Shown: positions 57,512 to 64,000 of the stretch, in pieces
How the letters are laid out: every line of letters starts with the position of its first letter
Position numbering within the stretch: the stretch's first letter is position 1
NCBI RefSeq assembly: GCF_964340835.1
Contig: NZ_OZ204251.1
Length of the DNA stretch: 64,000 bases
Reading direction: 5' to 3' (one strand)
Source: Bombilactobacillus bombi
GTDB lineage: Bacteria > Bacillota > Bacilli > Lactobacillales > Lactobacillaceae
Made by a program: the position numbers and the translations under genes
The notes under the pieces: model-generated
Database searches by the model: none
The model's input: the letters and a program-made list of their open reading frames with translations, nothing else
Told to the model about the DNA's origin: nothing

Positions 57512-57609
57512 GTTATATGGCCAGGCATTGCAAATTTTATTTTTATAATTAACGTGTTATATTGCTTTTAATATCATTAGATCTTATAAATTTGAGAAAG
57601 GAGTTAAAA

Positions 57610-57798
57610 ATGGCAGAAACAAGCAAACTTTTAGCTTATTTAAAGGCTAATCATATTAAACAGCAGTTAGTGGCAACAGTAATTGGTCGGTCTTTATCAA
57701 CAACTAATCGTAAGTTGAATAATCATAGTGAATTTACCAAATTAGAAATTCAAAAATTACATGTTTCATTGAAAATTCCTATTGATATTCTTCTTTAA
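57610..57798 (+). CDS. Small Cro/XRE-like helix-turn-helix protein (62 aa)
   Basis: ATG 57610 with AAAGGAG 6 bases upstream; the frame extends further but without a ribosome site. It reads like a single phage-type HTH: LLAYLKANHIKQQLVATVIG (helices 1-2), RSLSTTNRKLNNHSEFTKLE (recognition helix and turn), then IQKLHVSLKIP. No other domain. About 100 bases upstream of giant surface protein 3 with no terminator between, so it may share the transcript and regulate it. Confidence 0.7.
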   Translation: MAETSKLLAYLKANHIKQQLVATVIGRSLSTTNRKLNNHSEFTKLEIQKLHVSLKIPIDILL

Positions 57799-57852
57799 AT
57801 GTAAAATCTAGCAATTAGATTTAACTATTAGAACACAGTACTTCTGACGACT

Positions 57853-57881
57853 TTGCTGTATTAATGAGATTGATTTTATAT
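57853..57881 (+). promoter_or_regulatory. Possible promoter of surface protein 3
   Basis: TTGCTG, 17 bases, TTATAT, giving a leader of only about 12 bases before 57900. Weak. Confidence 0.3.
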
Positions 57882-57899
57882 CTCAGAAAGAAGTATACG

Positions 57900-60800
57900 A
57901 TGTTTATTTTTAATAAAAACTGTTCTAATAGAATTTGTATTTTCAGTATTAGAGTTTTAATAATAAGTTTGATTAATGTGATAATCTTAGTTTTATTAAT
58001 GCTTGTTCAAGTTAAAACAGTTCAAGCAGCATCAATTGTAAAATCCGATAATCTTAGTATTAATAATGTCTTAGGTACGCAAACCAATTTATTACAAGCG
58101 CAAACACCTTTGAATAATAACTCTAATAAATTACTCACAAAATCAGCAGTTCCTAAAACGGAAAATGATTTTAATTGGCCTGATACAGGAGACTTTGTTT
58201 TAGAGACAAATCCTGCTGGCGGTAAAATTGCCTATGTTCGCAATAGCAAGCAATTTATGCATGCGGTCTATGGATATGGAGTTAACTATGAGCGCGCTAA
58301 TACTAATAGATCTGTTAAAGATTCTGACATTACTAAAATTGTTTTAGTCAAAGATATTGATATTGTTTCACTAAGATCTGATAAGACGATTCCAGATATT
58401 CAAGTGAAAAATCCCACTAATGGACGGATGAGTAGACTGAATTTACCAGGGGGGTCTATTTATAATAATCATAATGGTGGTGATGGTGACAGCCTTTATA
58501 TGACTATCAGGCGGCCGAGTTTTGAAAATAAACTAACAATTGATGGACAAGGACATTATATTAATGCTGGTAATTTTTATATTGAAACTAGTGATAGTTT
58601 AAATGTCAGTATTGAGGTGAATAATGTCACTTTATATGGTTCTACTTATTGGGGATTTATTCGAGCTGAAAATAATTCGGGGTGGACTCATGAAATTTTT
58701 CGGGATGTTAATTATTATGGGGCGCAATTTTTATACAGTAATGGCGATGTTAATATAACCACTTATGGAACAGTAAATGCTTTTTCTTTGTATACCTATA
58801 ATGGTCCAGATGGTAACTTATATAGATGTCAAGGTACTGCGACTAATGCTCGAGAAGGCCAACAAAATATGGAAGTTCATAATGTTACTTTTGGAGCAGA
58901 TAGTGTGTATAACGGGTACACTTATGCGGGAACAGCATTATATCTAACAGGAAATGCTAAACTGGAAAAGAATGCCAATGTAAATTTATATCCCAATACT
59001 GGTAATGGCTATCGTAATGGGAAATCAATTGTCATGGAGGCCGAAGATTGGAAAGATTGGGGTTATAAAAAAGCTACAGGACTTTATTTGTCAGATGATA
59101 ATTCAAAAATTGAAATGGGTAAAGATAGTATTTTAAATATCAGTACTGATGCCAGAGATCCGTCTGAAGGACAGAAGTCGTTAGCTGATTATATTCCGGC
59201 GGCGGATAAAGGTTTAATAGATACTAGTGACGATATGATGACTAAAGGATTTACGTTTTCTGACACGACTCATGCCAATATCGCTGTAGCAATTAAGATG
59301 TTAGGTTCCAACAGTAAAATTGTATATGATCATGATTCTAACGCTCAAATTAATTTAAATAGTGATGGTAAGCGTAAAAATAGTATTATTAATATTGTTG
59401 GCGGTTTAGCGGATATTAATGATGGTTCAATGAAAATTTTAGCTTCTAACTTAGGTGATAGTAATATTAATTTGCTAGAAATTGGTTCCAATTCCAATAT
59501 TTTAGTCGATAAAAATGGTGTTTTTGATATGAGTGCACCAAATGCCACAGGAAAAGTAAACATGATTTCTAGTGCAGGTAACTTCAAAGTGATGGTTTAT
59601 AAACCCAAAAGACTAAAAATAGTACGACCTAATGATGATTCTAATTTAGTTTCTGGAAACGGAAACATAGAAATGCATGATATTAAAGCTACTGCATCTG
59701 GCAATGGGGTTGTATTGCAAGATGTTCCTTTTCAGTATTTGAATTTACCCTTTATAAGAACTAATTTAACAACTGAAGCCAATGATGCATTTTTGCAGGC
59801 ACAGACAACCAGTAATGAATTAAAAAAGTTACAAACAGTTCTTCAACAATTGCAGATTGGTAATAGTAATAATTTTAATGAATTTGGACAAATTGATGTA
59901 ACTAGCATTAATGGTCCCGAATTATCAGACACTTTTAAAACAATTGAGCCCCAACAAAAAGGAATTACAGGAACGATATCAAACAAAGAGCCTAATGATA
60001 CAAGCCCTTTAACGGATACACAAATTCGGGTAGTCTTGCAACATCAAGGACAAGAGATTGACCTAGGAACTACAACAGAGATTAATCCAGACAAAGATTC
60101 TGTCGATCCAAAGAAAACAATGCTTAATCCACCAGTACAGTTGACCCCGATTGAGCCAGATAAGGTGGACTGGTTTGAGAGTAGTGTCAATAACTTGCCT
60201 AACCGCAGTAAACCTGGAGCTGATTTAGCGACGCCTTGGAAATACGTTACTGATCCGCACGTTATCAGTTGGCAGGGAAATACCTTTAATATTAATGATA
60301 TTAATTTACTAATTGATAATTACAATCGTAATAATCCTAAAAATAAAATCACAAACTTTGCTCCCTCAGATATTCTAAAGGTGATGGCTGTTAATAACTT
60401 TCAAGCATCAACCGTTCGCCAAATTAGATTAAGTAATTTATCTCTTAATTTGGATAAAACTAAAGGTAAAAAAGTTTATGCTTTGGGTGATGACTTACAA
60501 ATACCACTCCAATATCAAGATGTAAATCCGGATGCAAAAAAGTTATCAATTTATGGATATATGGATCCGGCTAATAATGAAATGCTGGTTCCTCCGGTTA
60601 GTCAAGCATTTAATGAATTTTCTATGACGCCTAATAAAGATGTGAATCAGCTAGTGTGGAAAATACCAGCTAGTGAAGGCGTAACAGCAACGCCACAAAA
60701 ACATAATTATAAATTTTATGGTCAAGATGATAAGCAAAGCCAAAGTCCTATCTTTGATACAGATAGTAGTGGTAAAATTCCTGAAAATAGTTTATTAAAT

Positions 60801-61775
60801 TATTTTTATGATGTTATTAATGTGCCAGCATACGCAGGTAATAAATTACTTGATAAAGGTCATACTAAAATTGCCAGTAATGAAAATGGGTATAAAAATC
60901 CAGCGGTCATCGCATCTGGTAAGTATACTGAAGCTAATATTTTTACTGCTAAAAATAAAACAGCAAAAGTCGACAATTTCACATTGTCACGTGATAATAA
61001 AACGGCATCAGCAGCAGATTCACCAGGAATAAGGTTAACTAATGATTTGCGTTTGACAGTTAGTGCAGGAAACAAACAGCAAACTCAAAGTATTAAATAT
61101 GACACTAATTATCAGGCCAGTGATTTTGATCAAATTGCTGTTAATGGATATTTTCCAGTCAATACAACTTTTAAAGTTGAACAAGGAATTGAGATTGATT
61201 ATGGACAAAAAGACCTTAATTTGGCACCAGTTCAACTGCAGACTAATTTTGATAATGACGGTATTTTGGATAGTTTAGACTTAGGCACAACTAGGAATTT
61301 ACAATTAGGGAATGTATATTTATTGAGATTAACGGTCCCTAATTTGATGGATTTTGGGAAGCATATTCTTAATAACAAGGGCAAAGCTCCATATTTTATC
61401 TCTAATAGAGATGAAGTGCAACAAAATTTGCAATTAGAATATACGCAAATACCTAATAATAAATTAGCAGTGTCAGTTAAATTACAAAATGAATTAGAAA
61501 ATAATCAAGGTCATATACTATATAATTCTCTTTTTTATAAAGCGCCGGGGAGTAATAGTACCGAACAAAGTTTGAATACGACCAATGACACTGTCATTTT
61601 TAATAAAGTTTTACCGGCTAATGTTTCTAATACTAATGTTAATAATCACTTAGCCGATTCTTGGTGGGTAAATAAACAACAAGTTGCGGGTATTTTTCTA
61701 AAAAATTCTTTAAATAATCCTCAACTAGGTCACTATAGTACCACTTTGAATTGGTCAGTAACTAATAGTATCTAG
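57900..61775 (+). CDS. Giant secreted surface protein 3, pectate-lyase-like adhesin with WxL-like end
   Basis: 1291 residues from ATG 57900 (GAAAGAAG upstream; ATG 57864 has none). Long signal peptide of about 43 residues ending KTVQA. A Leu/Asn-rich linker is followed by the adhesive domain: KIAYVRNSKQFMHAVYGYG, ITKIVLVKDIDI, KLTIDGQGHYINAG, and VTLYGSTYWGFIRAEN near residue 241. Core blocks shared with proteins 1 and 2: DVNYYGAQFLYS, VNNFQAS, VINVPAYAGN. End: VPNLMDFG and LGHYSTTLNW, a diverged WxL terminus. It sits between the Cro-like regulator and oppF, 54 kb from its relatives. Confidence 0.87.
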   Translation: MFIFNKNCSNRICIFSIRVLIISLINVIILVLLMLVQVKTVQAASIVKSDNLSINNVLGTQTNLLQAQTPLNNNSNKLLTKSAVPKTENDFNWPDTGDFVLETNPAGGKIAYVRNSKQFMHAVYGYGVNYERANTNRSVKDSDITKIVLVKDIDIVSLRSDKTIPDIQVKNPTNGRMSRLNLPGGSIYNNHNGGDGDSLYMTIRRPSFENKLTIDGQGHYINAGNFYIETSDSLNVSIEVNNVTLYGSTYWGFIRAENNSGWTHEIFRDVNYYGAQFLYSNGDVNITTYGTVNAFSLYTYNGPDGNLYRCQGTATNAREGQQNMEVHNVTFGADSVYNGYTYAGTALYLTGNAKLEKNANVNLYPNTGNGYRNGKSIVMEAEDWKDWGYKKATGLYLSDDNSKIEMGKDSILNISTDARDPSEGQKSLADYIPAADKGLIDTSDDMMTKGFTFSDTTHANIAVAIKMLGSNSKIVYDHDSNAQINLNSDGKRKNSIINIVGGLADINDGSMKILASNLGDSNINLLEIGSNSNILVDKNGVFDMSAPNATGKVNMISSAGNFKVMVYKPKRLKIVRPNDDSNLVSGNGNIEMHDIKATASGNGVVLQDVPFQYLNLPFIRTNLTTEANDAFLQAQTTSNELKKLQTVLQQLQIGNSNNFNEFGQIDVTSINGPELSDTFKTIEPQQKGITGTISNKEPNDTSPLTDTQIRVVLQHQGQEIDLGTTTEINPDKDSVDPKKTMLNPPVQLTPIEPDKVDWFESSVNNLPNRSKPGADLATPWKYVTDPHVISWQGNTFNINDINLLIDNYNRNNPKNKITNFAPSDILKVMAVNNFQASTVRQIRLSNLSLNLDKTKGKKVYALGDDLQIPLQYQDVNPDAKKLSIYGYMDPANNEMLVPPVSQAFNEFSMTPNKDVNQLVWKIPASEGVTATPQKHNYKFYGQDDKQSQSPIFDTDSSGKIPENSLLNYFYDVINVPAYAGNKLLDKGHTKIASNENGYKNPAVIASGKYTEANIFTAKNKTAKVDNFTLSRDNKTASAADSPGIRLTNDLRLTVSAGNKQQTQSIKYDTNYQASDFDQIAVNGYFPVNTTFKVEQGIEIDYGQKDLNLAPVQLQTNFDNDGILDSLDLGTTRNLQLGNVYLLRLTVPNLMDFGKHILNNKGKAPYFISNRDEVQQNLQLEYTQIPNNKLAVSVKLQNELENNQGHILYNSLFYKAPGSNSTEQSLNTTNDTVIFNKVLPANVSNTNVNNHLADSWWVNKQQVAGIFLKNSLNNPQLGHYSTTLNWSVTNSI

Positions 61776-61812
61776 ATTCGAAATTGTAAAAATAGTCCGG
61801 CAAAAAAATGAC

Positions 61813-61848
61813 AAAAAAGCAGATACTTTTAAAGTATCTGCTTTTTAT
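61813..61848. terminator. Bidirectional terminator
   Basis: AAAAAGCAGATACTTT pairs with AAAGTATCTGCTTTTT; serves surface protein 3 and the convergent opp operon. Confidence 0.92.
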
Positions 61849-62795
61849 TAGTTATTAATGATTTCAGCTTCGCGATATTCATCAACTTCATCTTTAGTGC
61901 TATAGACAAAATGACCAGGAACGATTTCTCTGAGTTTACGTTCTTCAGTTCCACTTTGTTCTACAGAAGCATCATAAGGAATTCGCTCACGTTTGCGTTC
62001 CAATTCTGGATCAGGTAAAGGAACAGCTGACAACAAGCTTTTAGTGTAAGGATGAAGGGGATGATTATAGACTTCATCGGCTGTTCCTAATTCCATCAGA
62101 CGTCCTTGGTGCATGACGGCAATTCGATCACTGATGTATTTAACCATGGATAAATCATGGGCAATGAAAAGATAAGTGAGGTTCTTTTTACGCTGAATAT
62201 CTTTCATTAGATTAACGACTTGCGCTTGAATAGAAACGTCCAAAGCTGAAATAGGCTCATCAGCAATAATAAACTTGGGATCAACTGCTAATGCTCGAGC
62301 AATACCAATTCTTTGACGTTGTCCGCCAGAAAACTCATGTGGATAACGGGTAGCATGATCTGGATTGAGACCAACAATTTGAAGTAATTCTTCCACCCGA
62401 GCATCGCGTTCTTGATCATTTTTAACTAAATGGTGCACATCTAAGCCTTCAGCAATAATATCTTTGACCTTCATTCGGGGATCTAAAGAAGCATATGGAT
62501 CTTGAAAAATCATCTGCATTTCTCGACGAAATTCCAACATCTGCTTGCTATGACTTTTGATTTTGCTGATATCTTTACCATCAAACATAATTTTGCCGCT
62601 AGTAGGATTATAAAGACGAATGATACTCCGACCGGTAGTACTTTTACCAGAACCTGATTCACCTACAAGTCCAAAGGTTTCACCTTCATAAATATCAAAA
62701 CTGATATCATCAACAGCTTTGACTTCATTAGGCTTTCCAGGACTGAAATATTGTTTAAGATGTTGAACTTGCACAATTTTTTTGGCAGTTGTCAT
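61848..62795 (-). CDS. oppF: Oligopeptide ABC transporter ATPase OppF
   Basis: 315 residues. Walker A GLVGESGSGKST, signature FSGGQRQRIGIARAL, Walker B FIIADEPISALDVS, and the C-terminal OppF extension with HPYTKSLLSAVPLPDP that carries the peptide-family tail. Energises peptide uptake with OppD. One base separates it from oppD. Confidence 0.95.
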   Translation of the reverse strand: MTTAKKIVQVQHLKQYFSPGKPNEVKAVDDISFDIYEGETFGLVGESGSGKSTTGRSIIRLYNPTSGKIMFDGKDISKIKSHSKQMLEFRREMQMIFQDPYASLDPRMKVKDIIAEGLDVHHLVKNDQERDARVEELLQIVGLNPDHATRYPHEFSGGQRQRIGIARALAVDPKFIIADEPISALDVSIQAQVVNLMKDIQRKKNLTYLFIAHDLSMVKYISDRIAVMHQGRLMELGTADEVYNHPLHPYTKSLLSAVPLPDPELERKRERIPYDASVEQSGTEERKLREIVPGHFVYSTKDEVDEYREAEIINN

Positions 62796-62796
62796 T

Positions 62797-63873
62797 TTAA
62801 TTCAATCCTCCTTCAGCTGTATTTTCTACTTGGCCAGCTTTAATTAAACGATCATATTCTTCGGAACGTTTTTGAATAGCTGCAGGAGGAGTCACTTTAG
62901 GAGCATCTGGGTGTAATAACCACGTAGCAGCATAATGTGTAGGACTTACTTTGAAAAATGGTGGCTGTGCTTCTAAATCGATTTTCATAGCATAAGGATT
63001 ACGAGGAGCAAACGCATCACCCTTAGGTGGATCTAACAAGTCAGGAGGAGTACCTGGAATAGAGGCTAGTTTACCATTGCCGATGTCTAAAGTAGGCATG
63101 GAGCTTAGCAAGCCCCAAGTATATGGATGCTGTGGCTTATAAAAGATATCATCCACCGTTCCGTACTCTACAATTTTGCCCGCGTACATAACTGCAACAC
63201 GATCAGCAATTCCAGCAACGACACCCAAATCATGAGTAATAAAAATAATTGAAGTTTCTAATTTTTCTTGTAGTTCGCGCATAAGATCAATAATTTGCGC
63301 TTGAACAGTCACATCTAATGCTGTAGTGGGTTCATCTGCAATTAAAATTTCCGGATAATTGACTATAGCAATCGCAATCACAATTCTTTGGCGTTGACCA
63401 CCAGAAAATTGGTGAGGATAATCTTTCATCCGTGCAGCTGCATTTGGAATACCAACTAATTCTAGGACTTCTTGAGCCCGTTTGAGGGCTTTTTCTTTAG
63501 AAATTTTGCCATGAATTAAAAGTGGTTCAGCAACTTGTTTACCAATGGGCATAGTTGGATCCAGCGAGGTCATTGGATCTTGGAAAATCATAGCAATATC
63601 ATTACCGCGATGATCATCCATTTGCTTTTCACTTTCTTTTAATAAATCCTGACCCTTGTATTTAATCTCACCACTGACTACTTGGGCATTTGGCGCTAAC
63701 AACCCCATAATACTTCTAGTAGTAACAGATTTACCAGAACCCGATTCACCAACAATAGCCAGCGTTTCGCCTTTTTTAAGGTTAAAGCTAACGTCACGAA
63801 TTGCCTGCACTGTACCAGCATAAGTTTTAAAATTAATTTTAAGATTATTTACTTCGAGAATTTCATGTGCCAT
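62797..63873 (-). CDS. oppD: Oligopeptide ABC transporter ATPase OppD
   Basis: 358 residues. Walker A AIVGESGSGKSVTT, signature FSGGQRQRIVIAIAI, Walker B ILIADEPTTALDVT, C-terminal HPYTWGLLSSMPTLD and SIPGTPPDLLDPPKGDAFAP. The last stretch lacks the Cys cluster (iron-sulfur) seen in many OppD/DppD proteins. GGAGG ribosome site. Follows oppC by 12 bases. Confidence 0.95.
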   Translation of the reverse strand: MAHEILEVNNLKINFKTYAGTVQAIRDVSFNLKKGETLAIVGESGSGKSVTTRSIMGLLAPNAQVVSGEIKYKGQDLLKESEKQMDDHRGNDIAMIFQDPMTSLDPTMPIGKQVAEPLLIHGKISKEKALKRAQEVLELVGIPNAAARMKDYPHQFSGGQRQRIVIAIAIVNYPEILIADEPTTALDVTVQAQIIDLMRELQEKLETSIIFITHDLGVVAGIADRVAVMYAGKIVEYGTVDDIFYKPQHPYTWGLLSSMPTLDIGNGKLASIPGTPPDLLDPPKGDAFAPRNPYAMKIDLEAQPPFFKVSPTHYAATWLLHPDAPKVTPPAAIQKRSEEYDRLIKAGQVENTAEGGLN

Positions 63874-63885
63874 TATTTTAACCTC

Positions 63886-64000
63886 CTATTCAGATTTTGG
63901 ATCAAAGGCATCGCGTAAGCCATCAGCGAATAAGTTGAATGCAATCATCAAAATACAAAGAACTAAGGCTGGATACCACATTTGATAAGGCAAGAAACGG
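63886..64000 (-). CDS. oppC: Oligopeptide permease OppC (C-terminal fragment)
   Basis: Only the last 37 codons are in the window: RFLPYQMWYPALVLCILMIA, then FNLFADGLRDAFDPKSE. The final TM helix and the G-D-G-L-R-D-x-x-D-P ending are typical of OppC/DppC. Truncated by the window edge. Confidence 0.9.
   Translation of the reverse strand, partial: RFLPYQMWYPALVLCILMIAFNLFADGLRDAFDPKSE

Larger units (their letters stand above)
57033..57609. other. AT-rich intergenic region between oppA 2 and the Cro-like gene
   Basis: 577 bases. No reading frame with a ribosome site on either strand. It must hold the oppA 2 promoter (several AT-rich -10 candidates on the minus strand, none with a good -35) and carries the palindrome at 57488. 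I see nothing else that can be supported in 57120-57470. Confidence 0.6.

Overview
The window is low-GC DNA from a Gram-positive member of the Lactobacillaceae. The evidence is a lactobacillus-type 16S gene, the nrdHIEF class Ib ribonucleotide reductase, an L-Lys-type MurE, CcpA- and NrdR-type operators, and many intrinsic terminators. Very large secreted pectate-lyase-like/WxL-like proteins suggest a host-associated lineage. A bee-gut Bombilactobacillus is my best guess, but it rests on recollection and not on a comparison.

Layout. 1-7.9 kb: two giant paralogous surface proteins, the first cut by the window edge, separated by an attenuator-like leader. 8.0-16.3 kb: a tiny membrane protein, a zinc-ribbon membrane protein, a two-component system, murE, an Asp/Glu racemase, an LCP ligase and an ABC-F ATPase; this is mostly a cell-envelope block. 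16.3-21.5 kb: a complete rrn operon (16S-23S-5S) with tandem promoters and no tRNA genes. 21.5-29 kb: a split threonine/serine exporter, a free-standing structured RNA candidate, a degenerate EIIC-like protein with a DUF915 hydrolase, two MFS transporters, a hydrolase and a phosphatase. 29-42.5 kb: an orphan OppA, small unknown genes, a pseudogene remnant, nucleoside hydrolase, SMR pump, a CcpA-linked butanediol-type dehydrogenase, an amino-acid permease, dsdA broken by one stop codon, a TauE/SafE operon, exonuclease III, a DASS transporter that seems to start at AUC, and a HAD phosphatase. 42.5-46.4 kb: nrdHIEF with tandem NrdR boxes. 46.5-55 kb: housekeeping and stress genes (LVIS_2131-like, DUF2187-like, Gmk-like, NlpC/P60, Csp, MFS, PnuC, SRAP, nitroreductase, GlsB, nuclease, quinone reductase). 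55-64 kb: a second orphan OppA, a Cro-like regulator with a palindromic operator, a third giant surface protein, and the oppF-oppD-oppC end of an oligopeptide permease operon.

How genes work together. The two OppA lipoproteins probably feed the single opp permease at the right edge. The VanRS-like regulators, murE, racemase and LCP protein form a plausible envelope-building unit. The three giant proteins form one family (secreted beta-helix adhesin plus a diverged WxL cell-wall-binding end), each with its own small upstream regulatory arrangement. The strongest candidates for something undescribed are this surface-protein family with its leaders, the structured RNA at about 22.73-22.91 kb, and the EIIC-like/DUF915 pair.
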